Shown here piece after piece: positions 10,401 to 25,400 of a stretch of 64,000 bases of DNA (position 1 is its first letter; each line of letters opens with the position of its first letter). This DNA is from Trichobilharzia regenti (Eukaryota > Platyhelminthes > Trematoda > Strigeidida > Schistosomatidae), in contig OX235268.1 of NCBI GenBank assembly GCA_944472135.2, forward strand, positions 10,360,589-10,424,588. The letters are read 5' to 3'. A model generated the notes under the pieces. It worked only from the letters and a program-made list of their open reading frames with translations, was not told the origin of the DNA and did not search any database. The translations under genes and the position numbers were made by a program.

Positions 10401-13400
10401 AGTAAAAAGATGAAGCGTTGATACTTACAAATAATGTGGACGTAATTTGTAGAAAGGTTTCATGTCAAATAAGCTGTCTTACTTGTACACTTGCTGTTTT
10501 CCCTTGGTAAAGGTGGCATACACAGTTGCAGACATTTTGTAGATTGAAACGAAAAATGGATTTAGTATTCAGACCTTAACCACTGTTTGCTTGGTTTTCA
10601 GCTGTATTCACCTTATATCTCGTCTATCAGCTGGTCATGTTTGACTATAGAATGAATCAAGAGCGATATGATAGGTGAGATACGAGCATTTATAGGAAAC
10701 TGATACATTCTAATAAATACTTGATCTTCACTTCATCCCACTCGAATCGGTAAATATGAAAAAAGACAGTGCATCAGATTGACTAAATGGGAATCAGAGT
10801 AACATTTAAATCAGCAGACGCATCGAGAGACCAACTTTATCGGCCTAAAGACTGGATAGGTCAAATTAGGAAAAATAAAACAGTTTTCCAAATAGCCAGC
10901 CAAGCGAAATTATCCAGAAAACTGTTGTTCACTACAGAGGATTCACTTACATGTGATCGAGAAAAACGGTGGAATTGTTTGAAGTTATAAATAAGGAAAA
11001 AAAGTGTTGGTAAGAGAAGCTAACGAAAACAGAAGAAACGTATTCAAACAATAATCTGTTCTCGGTGTATCCATTTCTTTACCTGTACAAATGAATTTAT
11101 TTACAGTCTTTGAAGGAACAGCTTAGTAACAAAACTGATGCGATGTCATAACCATATATTTTTTGGTGTCTTTTGATGCCCAAGAGTACTCGAATAAGTA
11201 TATTCGAGTTGAATATAGAGGAAGAATAATTCAATACGTTAGTTGTAATCAGGATGTTAACAGGTATAAATAGGATTGTGAAATTACGGAAGAAATGCAG
11301 TACTCATAAAAGAGTCAAAAATACAAACAAAATCAAGTTGGTAGATAACATCGGAGTTGCTTGTGTGACAGCAGAAGTAGTTGGATACTTTTGATTTCAT
11401 ATGCATGTCTTCCATTTCATTGCTGAAGGTCTAGTCAGTCAAAGACTTTACCTTGGGAAATTTTTCCTGAATCAAATAAACGGATAATATTGCCACCATT
11501 TATTGATTTTCCCGGTTTAATTCAATGGTGGAATCTTGACACAGATAATAGACAAGATAGAATAAGCTCACGGGTGATCTCCAATCGCTAAAAAGTATAA
11601 TTATCTTATTTGATCTAATCCACAATGCTCACACTTTTGGATTGAGTTTAGTTTTTGTTAGGTACTACATTTTGCTTGTGATGGAATTCATCTTGAAATC
11701 CTTCAAACGTTCCTACGATCAACTAGGTATTTTAATATCGCCGCTTTCACTTATAAGAAATACTAGATATTTCATTGGAGGATTTTTAACTGTAATCCTC
11801 TGCTTTAATAATTCGACAATTTTACTTCATTTTCGTAAATTTGAAGAGTATACAGATGGTGAGTTTTGCAGAAATACTATGAAACCAATGCTTCATATTT
11901 ACATGAAGTTTCAACCAAACTGCTAAGTCGTTTACAAATAAAAAAAAGTAAAGTTTAGTTTATTAATAATTAATCTGAATTTCAAATGCTGTATGCAGTA
12001 TATCCTGATGACTTTGTCTTCATTAAGTTGGCATTATACAAATAAGGACTGGCGACTAACCAAGTTCACAAGGAGGAGAGCTCACATATGGTCTTACCGC
12101 TGGCATAAATCAGGGTTGCACTTTCATTTGGAACACACTGTCTAATGTAAAGATATTACAGATAACAACCACCAGTATTTCTCTATCTGCAGTTTGAGAC
12201 GTCAAATTCAATTTATTATCTAGAATTTCACCAGAGTTCTCAAAAATAAATAAAAGTGGATCTTACTTCATCAATTTGTTTAATACTGCAAGCGCTATAC
12301 CCCTTCTTTTGAAATAAATAATTGTACTGCAATTCTGATTTACAGATATCTATGGTAGAAGTAAGTATTGTTGAAATAATGCAAAAACTGTGCACTATGA
12401 GAACGAGAATTTTCAGGAAGTCGGTGACTCATTTACGATTTATCACTGAATATGAAATCGTTCCTAACCATTTTATGTTTTAAATGCAGTAGAACACCTT
12501 GACGTCATTAATTTGATTAACCTTGTAGTTAATTAACTAGGCCCAGGTCACATATGGTTCTACTACTGCCATGAACTATGTTGAGCTTCTAATTGAAACA
12601 CATCCTTTACCCATGTTCGGTGTTTCTTGATGATGTTCAATAGTTTCTCTTACAGCATGCATATTGCAGTAAATTTTTGTCGTCATATTCTAATGAATAA
12701 CAAATTAGTTCTAAAGGTGACTTCATTTTGATACTGTTGTTTGCAAATGCTGCTGATAAATCAAATATGGAAAGCAGATAAAAAATTAAATTTTTGTCAC
12801 TATTTTGACCCCGGTTGATTATCAGTTGGTAAGTCCCATTTCCCAAACACAGTTACTGTGAGATTGTGATTTCTGTTAAATGATTTTCGAAAAGCTATAC
12901 AATTAACTATCTTTGGTTTTAGTTCGAAAGTGGTCGTATGGAGTGTAATTCCTGCGACATTTCGTTAGAAATTGGTCTTCGAAATAACTAGATGTCGAAC
13001 TCACTAAACATACCTCTTGTCTTTTATTATTTTCGCTAAATAAGCAGACGTTATATCCATAGATTATCAGTGAATTAAGTATTTTAAATCGCCATTCTAA
13101 GTCCATATATTTTGTGGGCTGAATGTACTGCTTTGATTTTGTTTGCAGTTAGGAATAGAGATATGGAATGTATTTTCTGGCTTATTGAGTTCAACATGAT
13201 TGCAGTTCACCAGGTCTTGTCACCGGTTATGTCAGAAGTGTGCCGATTTAACCTGTTTCTAGGGTGAAAAACAACATATGTTAATATATATATATATTGT
13301 AACGCTAAATAATTTCTTTACAAAATTTGTATGTTGCAAGCACATACTTAACTCTTAAGGCTGAGGCCAGCTAGCTACGCCTTGTTGCATGCAACAGTGT

Positions 13401-16400
13401 TTGTTTGTATAAACTGCGTCCGTTAAACAATTTGAAAATATTTTGAAATAAAAGCTTATGTGGACAGAAATTCAAAGCAAATTGAGAACAATGTTAGTGA
13501 AGAATATGTACTTTTCCTTTGAGTCGCCAATTGTTTTTATTAGTCGTACTGACGCGTCATGCACCAAATGCCTTTTGCTTTATTCATTTCCATTTCTCTC
13601 AGTGAAAATACGTAAGTGTATCTGTCCGACTGTATCACAACACACAGAGATTTCACATTAAAACATAGAAATTAAACTTAAGACGCATAGGTTTTCAGAA
13701 AAGCGTCTGTTCAAGTAACGTTTGCGTAAATTATACGAAAATGTCTCGAATATACCATCTTAAATGAATTAGTGTTCGTGAGGAAACAGAATATGAATGG
13801 TCAACTATTTAGAAAACATTTTCATAAAATCAATATCGAAAGATATTCCTGCACACCCCCTTATTATTCTCTCCAGCTGGCGCTTTGTATGTGGTTCAAA
13901 TTCCAATATGTAATATTCGTGATAGGACTAAATCTTTATTTTAAGAGGCCTTATGCAAATCATTATTGATTACTGCATTATAATTTCGACAACTCATAGA
14001 ATTCAAGGATGGTATGGTATACGACACTAGTTTATCTAAGAAACACGATGTAATGTCAGCAATGTGTGAAACCTATTACTATTTAAAAATTATTAAATTT
14101 TGCCCGAAAAAGTAACTGTTAACTTTAATTTCTTGTCCGCTTTCACAAGTTTTTTTCCCGTCATCCTTTTGTTTCCTTTGCACTACGCAGATGAAAGTAA
14201 TATCAGTAAGTTACATGTAGCTTAAGCAATTAAAAAGTTCTTGATTTACTGGTTTTATCACGAGCTGACATTAGTTGGAGAACTGCGATATCAGTAAGTG
14301 GCGGACAGCAGCTTTTTCTTATTTTAAGATTCTTCCGTGGTGCCCACTTATGGTGTTTCGATCCCAGATCCTCTTCGTTCACTAGGCGAGCTTGTAGACC
14401 GCTTGGCCACTGAGACTAGATCTAGTGGCTGCACTACCGCCTTTTCGCTATGTGAATGGCACAACGTACATCGATAATCATAGCCGACCAACTCCCTTCT
14501 TACATGACATGGTGTACACCACGGGTTACGTTATCACACTAGTACCACAGTTAAATACTCTGTCTCTAGTCGTTAGTGAGCATCGTGCTCGTCTTCAAAT
14601 ATTGTTTTGAAAGGAGGTGCTTGATAACAAGTTCCGTCATAGGCTGATATAAGTTTTTAGACTTAATAACATTTGCAGTGTTACAGTAGAAAATGAAAGA
14701 CTTGCTTTATTTGGAGAACGGTATATCTATATAGCCAAATTATGTACATCACATCTTCAATGCACCATCTATACAGACCGTCATGTCGTCGTGCTTCAGG
14801 CCTTCATATTGTGCTTTTTTCAGATCTGTCATATGTCCTCGTTGCTTGATGCTTTTGTACCAATGAACGTCTGTTTATATACTATCGATAAATCTTCTCA
14901 GTAGCACTTACCACATTAATGCTTCGTGTTTCTTGACATTAGGTTGAGAGAAATTTCCAACAGAGATTCGCATCAATGCTGCGTTCTCTTCCCATTAGAA
15001 AATACTTTTGAGGACCACAAATTCACTATGACATATATTTAGCGATCCTGTTCATATGTGCTTCATCTGAAGCAATGATGTTCGATTTACGGTATAATAT
15101 AAAATAGTTCCACCTAATACGCAAAATTCGCAGTAATCAATGGTAACGCATGATAAAACTTTCAGTAACTTACCGTTTCAACTTATGTTATGAACTGTGC
15201 TTTAAGGTCGCAATTTCACATTATCAAATCAACGGCTGTTCTTAATTACTTACAACTGCCCACCTCTAACGTTTTCCTTACAATCACAACGCGATTGACT
15301 GATGATTCAGTAACTCGACAGAAAGTGAAGTGAAATATAAAATGTAGATTTCTTAATATTGTATTTGTGACTAAATTCTAAATCACTTTTTATTGAAAAT
15401 AAGCCGGTAAGTCCACAAATCTATGACAGCACTTAACACCGACTTAAGCTTTTATGATGTGGTTCATAAGATTACTTTGTAACTCCGAAACCTTTTTCAG
15501 AGTTGAATTCATAAAAGCCTTTATTGTTTTTAAGTTATAAACGGCTAGTGTAGTCCAAAGGAATTAGTTTAATCACATTTTGTTAAACAACACAGTGGTT
15601 TCAACCAAAGCCTTAATCGGCGATTGACTCCTGGAGAGGTATTATATGTGGAAGACTTGCGTTTCATAAATTTAAATAATGTTGTATCTATTACGCCTTC
15701 AGTCACCACCTTACTCACAAGATAACTTGGAAATTCAAAGTGCACTCCAAGTTTTCGAGAGCCTTGATTTAACCTAAAAGTCGTAGTCGTTTTCCTCCTG
15801 TTTTTTTTTGTGATTTTGTTATCAATTGTAATAGTGATTTAATAAAAAAATATGAAGATGTTTCGTGAAGTGAAGTAACAATGAATTACTGCAGGATGTT
15901 AAAATAACAACATGATATAAGATTTTGAAGACTAGTGATAGTGAAATAAGGTAGACAAACTCACAGGTTAGGATGGCACGCCGTCGATCTTATGTGTAAT
16001 AATCTGGTGTAGGTTTGATCTAATCATCCGCATTTCTGACCACCAAGTCAAGTGTAGCAGTAGTAAATGTTAACACTTGCAATACTTTTACACTCATATG
16101 CACACTTATATGTCAGAGTTATTTTCTGTTATGATTAATGTGGGAATCCAGATTGAATTGCCTTAGGTAAAGAATAGTCCTATCGATTAATCACAATAAA
16201 GCAACCAGCAGTTATAATGTATAAAACATTAAAGGATTTAACTGATTTTATCGGTGGAATGGTTCAGTGATCAGCGTTAATTAAAATCTTGTATTTATTT
16301 TCACTAGAAAGAATTTTTAAGTTGAACAAAACTTATATTACTAAAGACAAATATTTACAAAATGTATTCAAAGGGAAACCTATTTCACTGATATTCCTAT

Positions 16401-19400
16401 TTAAACCTTACATTGTACATAATCTCAGGGAATAGACAGGTCATTTGTACTTTATTGATTTAATTATTGGCTCAGTGCGCTTAAGAAGTCCTGTTGCATT
16501 AAGTTTATAATTTCCAACTATTAACTACTAATCAATCAATCCTCTGTCTTTACGAAATAATTTCATTAAAAGAGGAAGTATTAAAAAATAGTGAGTATTT
16601 ATTAACCATACATCATGATGTAATGCTTTGAATAGCTCTAATAACTAAAATTATAAACCCATCCTTGTGTATAGTGTTGTAGTACAGTTATGACGTAAAT
16701 ATAGGCATAAATAAGACGCATGATTTTCGCCTTTCATCCATTGTGCATCTGCTTCAGCCAGCCTGACGCTAAACTTCAAGAATTCACTTAACTTTTTGAC
16801 GCTGGAAGACTTTTAAATTCCAACATAATCTTATAGCATAAAGATTTTATGAGAAACTGACAGTCATGAAATAATCACTAATCTTAGACAAGATTTTCAA
16901 AATATTTAATTTGTATGAATGTCAAAATTAAATTTCATAACAGTGACAATACAGCAATTTGAAATGTTTATTTATCTACATAGTCGTGGATGCTCTACGG
17001 ACATGTAAGTCGTTGTTGATAAAAACTCTGAAAATCTGCTTCATTTCCTAATTTACTTAATAGTTTCATTTCTAAACTTTAGTGAATTCATGAACTGATG
17101 ACTTCCTACCCTTTTGACAATGAGTACTAGGCTAATGATTTTGTACCTTCATAAGTGAACGTGAAAAGTATATTGATTTAAGAACAAAACTTGAGCCATA
17201 TGAAAAAGTATAATTCCATGTGGATAAAATTTATTTTGATAACTTTACACAGTGTTATACATCAATATTTAATAATGAGCTCTTATTTATACGATATCAT
17301 GAGTTCATAACACTGTGTCCTTATTGAAATAACTTGTATCCATTGTGGAGTGAAAAAAATATGTTTTGTTAAACACTTACAATAGTAATCTGGTGAGATT
17401 TTGAATGATGCAGATGCCAAGAGACGATAACAAAGAAAATCATTTAAAATGAAATTATGGATTTTTATATTTTGTTGGTTTTCTTATTTTGTATAAAGGT
17501 GCACGAAATAGTAAGTACAGTTACCAGAACACATCATTCTACATTTAATTTGTGAAAAATTCAGTGATTTCAAGGCTGTTTTTCCCAAAGCAACATCAAA
17601 CAAAACCTAATGTCTTCGTCAGATGCAAATCAAGAAGCGACTTTAACTTCTTGTCACTAAAAAAGTGTGAGTTGAAAATAACTTGCGGTCTAGGAACACC
17701 CTGACTACCAGGTGAGACTCGCCATTGAAATAAGTATCATATCCAATACTGATATACCAAGTGACATACCATGTATATTCATTTTAATTTGTCATACTTC
17801 AATAAACAGTCCTCTTGTGTCGCCCATATTTTATAATTGTGATGATACTGATTGCGATTTTGCCATTACAAATTGTTTTATCCTCCGAAAACTGCGTGGA
17901 TAAGATGTCCAAAGTAAAACTGACTGTCTTGTAGACTTGCATGTTATGAATTTGATGTAGTCATTTACGATGATCAACTACGCAATGATGAGTAAATGCT
18001 ACGAGAACTTGTTAAGCCAATGAAAAGCCAGTGAACAGAAAACATGGATCCTAGTAATGTTTCCTGAAAATTTACCAGCAGAAAGTAAAATACAGCACAC
18101 ATAGATTCACTGATCCACCATTTTCAAAATTACCACCTTTATATGATGTCAATTGTTGGAAATAAAGTTTGTCAGTTATCCATTAAGTGAAACCATAACA
18201 AAATGTCAAAAACCATGTTAACTGTCCTTATTCAAAGCAGTCAAGAGATATATAAATAAATTGATTAGTGGCGACTCTACATTATAAGCACAAATGTAAC
18301 TTGGGTCATTTATGTGGCACTAAACTATTTACAAAACATGAAACGATGAGTTACTTGTAAACTTTTTATTGTTATCATGTAATATAAATCACACATTGGG
18401 TAACTGGTACAACCAGGCAACTTCCAGAATATCTTTTAAATAATTAGGATACTTAGATAATTCGATGTTGATAATTGTATCGCATCACGACTACCTTGAA
18501 CTGAAGGACGTTCTTGGAAATAAAAGTCTTTTTCAAAAGTTGATTTTTTATTTCTCACCGACTAAAACTTCTGAGAAGTGTTTTATTGAATCAATGGATA
18601 CACTCAGTAAACTGAGCTTCTTCTAACAGTATCGTGAATCACGCATTCAATTCCAGTAATTTTTAAAATTAACTTACTATGAAGTGTACCCTAACTTGTA
18701 ATTTGTTTTCTAATCATTTCAGTGTATTCAGATAAATGGTCACTTGGTAAGAACTCAGATTAATATTTCCTGAAACATTTTAGTAATTCATAAGTACTAT
18801 TGTTTCGATATTTGTTCTACTCAATTTCTACACTTAAATGAAAGACTGAATTCTCTTTATCTTAAATGTTATTATTTAGTTAATTTAATTTTCAGAAGCT
18901 TCGAAAGCCACACTTCATATGAATTATGTGTTTCTTGCTCATCACACACAGACGTTCGATTAACCTTACGACAATCTCTTCCACTGTGTATTGACTTTCA
19001 TGCACCTTTGCTGGCTAAATTGTGTTCTCATCTGAAGATACATCACTTAAAATGAAAATGAGAATGTTCGTTTCAGTGTTGTGTAGCTGCATAGACTTCG
19101 AATCAGCTAACGTCTTCAACAGTTTGCAGTGTATGTAGTAACGGGAAAATGAGGACATTAATGAAGGAAAAATAATGTTTTTGTGCAGCTGTTAGAATTT
19201 TATTTTCAAGCTTTTAATTACATAATTTCAGCTCACAATAGCATTCCTCAACTGCTTACTGCTCTATACGGTCATGAAGAATAAAGCGAGTACATTGCAG
19301 ATTTATTAGACATCTAGGAAATATCCAAGAAATTAGGGACAAACCGCATTTCCATGTCCAGTAATAGCATTCCTTTAAGTCAACTTTTGATTGAGTTATA

Positions 19401-22400
19401 ATAACACTGACGTTGATTACAGTTCTCCAAGGACAATAACGTTTGCTACTGCAAAAAGGAACAGATATTTTGAGTGTCGTTTCATACCATTTATTGTGTT
19501 TTGTGATTTGAGATGATATGTATAAAATATTTTTTACACTGAAGGAAAAATGAGAGCAGTAACATTTCATTGGTGTGTGTGCCTCTATATAAAATATTTG
19601 GTGTTTCGGATTCTCACCTTTGTATTTTGAAGTAGACTCGCCAGAACAAAATTCTTTTTTCGCTGAGCAATTCATGTAATGTTTTGGTGAAAATAATTCT
19701 TTTCATCACTTTTCAGCATTCAGAATATATAAAAGTCTTTCTTCGATGATTACGCCAGAAATAAACAAAAATGACACATGCTTTTCATGTTTAGACAAAC
19801 TTTTTGAGGATTTCAGTAAGTATAATCTTCAGTATGATTGGTGATGTTACGTTAAACATTTGTTGGATTTATTTCTCCCTTCGGGCTGAGGTTATTGTGA
19901 TAAAACCTTTGAATCGAAAAATATTACTCATGTGTAATTTATGGAGCGGGCACCAATAAATTAATAAAGAAATAAGACAGCAGAAATCAGGTGAATAGTC
20001 TTCGCTAGTGATTCTACTTTCCTCTTTCAACTTAGTAAAGGTAACACGATCATATAGTATTTGTGTACATCCCCACTTGCTTGCAGCTGCAAGAATGCTG
20101 GACCTTATACCATGAAGATACTGAATCCGTTAGTCAGAAAATTTGATTTATGCTGTGCTCAATTTACTTTACGAGATCTACAGTGTGTCATTCTTTTCCA
20201 CTTAATATCTTTGAAATATTTCTACATACGGAAAGAAGAAATGTAAATATTTTTCAAATTTTTATAGCATCTCCTTCACGGTACCTGAGATTTATGCACT
20301 TTCTGAGGTGGATGACGTGGAAACTATCATGTCTAACTTTGATATATCTATTTCAAAGACTTATTGACTGAATGGACTCATTGTTAACCGCTTCTCATCG
20401 CCACGATTTATCAGATTCAGCTTGTTTCTTAGATGATTGAAAATCCATTTGACAATATTGTTTAGTACGAGTTATTTTGACCTAATGCTTTTGTATTTTT
20501 AATCTGGTTTGCATTCTAACTCTGATAAATCAACAGAACAGCACGTAGATTTGGAATGTGAGAATGTTTTAGGGAGGATATGACGCTACGATTATTCAAG
20601 TACATGAAAACTTCACAACAACCAGTAGAAGGCTCAAATATGTGTAGTTGTGCAAGGAAACCCAAGTTTGTGTACAGACTGTATATTTGAATTGTGCTGA
20701 TGTAAGTTTAACCACTTCGATTATCTATGAAGATTTTCACATACTTTATCTTATCACTTCACGATTCATTCGCCTGCTCCAGACAGCGAAACAGGTGAGA
20801 AAACACTGTCTTCCCTTCACTACAGTTCTATTTCATATCACCAATTCCAAGCTTCTTTTAGGAGATTTCGGCAGATTTCTGCTTTCCAAAATAGATGATT
20901 GAAAATTTTCAATATTTAAAGTGCCCCATTTTTGAATATAACTCCTTATGATCAGTCTGTGTATATGTCATGCATTCAGATTCTTTAAACACGCGAAATG
21001 AGTTGCATAAAAACAAACCGAAAATCCAGTCTTGTCATTTTTTCACTCAAACGTAATAAACAAGTGGAAACTGTCGATTATAATGTGAGTAGATTATATA
21101 GGCATTGAGGAATAACTATGTGTGTTTCGTTTTTCAAACGGGATTGTGATAAAAAAATTCATGTTCATAGCGTGTATTCCCCATTGCCAATATTAGGGAA
21201 AAGTGCTTCAAAATTCTCGTCACCTTTAAAGCATTTAACTTAATTTTAAAGGTAGAGGTTTTGATATTCAAATGTTGGCTTGCAGTAATTTGATTAGTTT
21301 CACGTTTTCATCATAAGCTGACACTACTTATAGGACCACTGGAAAATGTTTTGTCATTCTGGTGACAAGATAAGCTTAATGGGTTGAGAATAGTTTCAAG
21401 TAGACTCACCCTATTTTTCGTCTTCACAACACCTTATAGCAGAGACTTAATTCAAATTAACTTAAAAGATTCCATAAGTAAGTTGGTAATACCTTTCATT
21501 TATGTTATGTTTTAATGTAAAAATTCCCCTAGCATTGAAAAACTGCGTTATCAATTGAGAGTGTGGTTAAGGTGATGTCGATCGAATATTGATTCTCACT
21601 CGGCTATTGCTCTTTGAGGCAGTTGAGTCCCATCACTCCGGAAATCATGATATCTTGTCTGTATAGGGCAGTTAGAGATGGCTCAGACCACAAAGTTCCC
21701 AATCAGACAGTGCTTAGGTCTTTTCATGTTGTGCAAGTGTTTACATAACTGAAGATATTTATCTTTGATACTATGAATTCAAATGATGTCACATTTTCGC
21801 CTAGTTGCAAAAGCTTTCTGCAAAATCACTTTAACTGATTTATCTGCAGTTTGAAGGAGAAATGGAGACTTTATTACGTGTTATAATAAATTAAAACTTT
21901 AAAGACATTTCTGTATCAAAGTTCTGCTATAAAGATATCATGAAGTACATGCAGACTGGTTTGTTTGTTGAATGACTCAGTTTGTGGTATGCACCGTAAA
22001 TTTGGGTTGTCTGACTAATAAGGGGTCAGTGCTTTCACATAGTCTTCACTCGATCTGTGGAAATTCCATTTTAATTATAGTGACTACTTCACACTCAGCT
22101 GTGGAGTGACAAACATATGTTCCAATAATACAAAAATTTGCTTATTTTTCGTTTGTTAGTCATATATACGAAAGCATGAAAGGGGAGTACTTGTGGTGAA
22201 TTCTTCTTTAAAAAACTACGGAATAGATATTTCGCGTTCCCACACAGACACGCACATACAATTTTTCACATTTCATCATACTGTCAGCTGCATAGAAGGA
22301 TCATTTCATTTGTTTAGAACATTGTGATTAATTTTTATTATGCAACAAAATCGGTTAGCAAACACTCAGTTTTAAGAAAGTGTTAACCACAGACATTAAT

Positions 22401-25400
22401 GGACCATATAAAACCCAAACATTTGCAGTGATTTCTGGAATAAACTTCATTTAAAACTTTTATAGACTATGCATATTGTTCATATTACTGAAGCGAAGGC
22501 CTGTAAGTGATATGCTTCTTAACTTGAAGTTAATAGAATGCCAAAATTTCCGGCTAATTCGCAAGTAACGATATTAATACTTTTGCTAGTTTCAACGCTG
22601 ATAAAAGTGTTTGCAGCGAAATAACACACTGAGGTGTAGCTAGTGAGATGAAATGATTACCCCATGAATTTGTTCAAAACACTACGTTTTGGTAATTTAC
22701 TCAGTACGAGCTTATAAGAATTTGTCAAGCAGAAGAGATGGTACGTTCGGTCATTATTCACATGTTCAGATAAATGGTAAATTATTAATTTAAAGGAAAG
22801 AGAATATTCGCATGAAAATTATTGGGCTTTTCCTTCTTCTCTATTTAACAAACATGTAGATAAGATTTGTAAGTAAATTATACAATACATAATTTAATAT
22901 GAATAAACAAAACTGAATAAACATTCTCAGAAATCCTGGCGTTCTGTGTCTTCTAAGAACTTTCAGCAGAATATATTGTAATCTGTTTCCAGTTATCATG
23001 TAAAAGAGATCTTTGTGAATAACTAGTATCATGATGAAATGAAACTTCAGTCAATTTACTGAATTACCTTTGAAACGTCATCTAGTACATAACAGTGTTT
23101 CACAGTGTCATTATTACAAAATTTAACATGGACTCACGAAAATCCACAATGTCTTAGTTTAACACATCTGTTTAACTTTCAGATTTCACAAAGTGTTTCC
23201 ATAGCTAAGCGGAATAACAACAGTCCCTTCAGAAAATTTGAACTTTGTTATTAAACGTCGAAAGTTATCTGAGAAAAGTAATGTATTTTTGTAATACATA
23301 TCGAACAATCTTATCAAAAGTTCATTATTTAAATCAATTTGTGTAAAACATGAAGTGTCAGTCGGAATGAACAAATTCAAAGGACTGTGGTGCATATTTT
23401 TACCATTAAACAAAAATGTCATTCATTTTTGTAAACTCGTGTCCGATTTTCCTCTTGATTATATCAGAAAACTGGAAAACTTCGCGGCTAGGACATTAGT
23501 GACAAAGCTGGAATTTATTTCCCTGAAACTCAAAGTTATATCGATCACGGAATATTCATAAGGCTGAAAATCCTTCACCTAAAATTCAATCAACGTGTTA
23601 TTCCTCCATACATCAGTGGGCAATGTGATTAGCTAAAATTCTTGAAAAAGCCAAAACTTAGCTGTGTTATCACTTCCAACATTGTACAAGTGATAATGTG
23701 ACGTCTTATAACCATCTAAGATTTGCGTGTGGAAACGTGTACATGGGGAGAAGTAATGGCGTTTCACACTTGAGGTTGGACGAACATATACCTGAATGTT
23801 TAAGAAGTAAAATAGACTGAGGAATCTCAGGAATTGTATACTGCCAGCTTCGTATACGGCTTAATAGTGAATTGATACAAATCACAAAATTGATATCAAA
23901 ATCGGTCCCAGTCTTATTGATGCAAACAGTTAGGGACATGAGTTATAGCCGCTGGTGTACACAAAACCAATTCTCTCATACTCTCAACCTACATTGGTAA
24001 TCCATATCTGATTGTTATGCAAAATATAATGTCGATTATTCTTATTATTCTTGAGTTGCTTATCACTTTGTTTATTTCATTTTCATTGGCCATTTATTTT
24101 TCATATTAACTGATTTGACAAGTATACATGTGTGATCAAATTGTTCGAAATGTATGGCGCATAATCATCACTTTCTTTAAATGACCTCCATCGTTCTAAT
24201 AACAACATCTAACCTTTGTTTCATTTTCTGTGTATCGAGAGGATAAACATGTAAAAATTGTATTCGTAAATCAGATCAAAATTGTAAGTTACCTAATGAC
24301 ACTGGACGCACTTTTCTTAATTTAACAGAAGGTTAATTATTTCGAAATAAATGAATAATTAAAGAAATTCTAAAAGTCATGCTCAAATGCATTTTTCAGA
24401 AGGAAGACAGAAGTTATCATAACTTTTTGGAATTTAATAAACACTCAGTTCAGAGCATAAGACCTAACATTTGTGGTGCGGCTGCTACTCGAAAAACAAT
24501 AGAGTGAAATTACTTAGTTTTTCTCCATAGATGAATGAAGGACTGTGAACTATCTATCAATGGGCACAACCCTTTTTTATGCACTAAGACAAATTCATCG
24601 TCCTCAATGCTTTACAAACGTATGCGATTTAAAAAATGTTGAAAGAGAATTATTTTTTGTGCTTGAGAATACGAACTTTTGTTGCTATTTCTGTTTTTAA
24701 TACAGACGAATGTAAGTCACTTTGGTTTCGGTAAATGCCAGTGTGTATCTCAATTCATGCAAAGTGAAGAGCTATTTGTTGTCATGCTGATCTAGAAGTG
24801 GATACCTAGTAAGACATAACTGCTAACCAAGGATTAAAAGAATAAAATATACAAGAGTATACAAAACCCCTACTACAAAAGTAATTTCAAATACTGAAAT
24901 TAGAGACGTTGATCCACCACGTTCACATTTTGCACTAACTGAAGTGCCACACTATTTTTGGAGTAATTTATTTGGCTACATAATTCTTTCCACTGGAAGA
25001 ACCTTCTTTGTCACTACAAATGTGTCACACTTTGCAGTAATGTGAAGTACATACAACGTATTATAAAGGATAGTCTTGAATACTAAGACAATGAATAAAG
25101 TTAACTATCCTAAGAATTACTTGAGTGAATGCACACTATCTACATTCCTATGATAGACTGTGGTGAGTAAATGTTTGCTTTATATTTGAGTGATAAATTT
25201 GGATTATTTCTGCATTTTTAAGATCTTCAAAAATCTAGATGAGATATTTCATAAGCATTTTGTTGAAAATACAAATAATTCAGTGAAATAAATGCACAGT
25301 TTTGATGGGGTTGTCACTGCGATTTAGAAATATATATATCGATGTAAGATTTTGAAAATTTTCAGACAAGGTTCTCATGAAGTTTATTGAAAACTACTAG

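Noticed and set aside
10602..10674. Open 73-nt block with good acceptor and GTGAGA donor
   Set aside because: 73 is not a multiple of three and would shift the frame of all later exons; no counterpart in copy B.
13149..13169. 21-nt symmetric block after a strong acceptor TTTTGTTTGCAG
   Set aside because: Open in phase 1, but the donor GTATTT is poor; left out pending transcripts.
13293..13440. Possible LTR fragment starting TGTAACG
   Set aside because: No paired LTR, primer-binding site or gag/pol sequence nearby; not supportable.
19256..19675. 139-codon minus-strand ORF
   Set aside because: No recognised motif, no signal, and it lies in the intron of copy A opposite the MEG strand. Not duplicated elsewhere in the window. 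Probably chance, though unusually long for this AT content.
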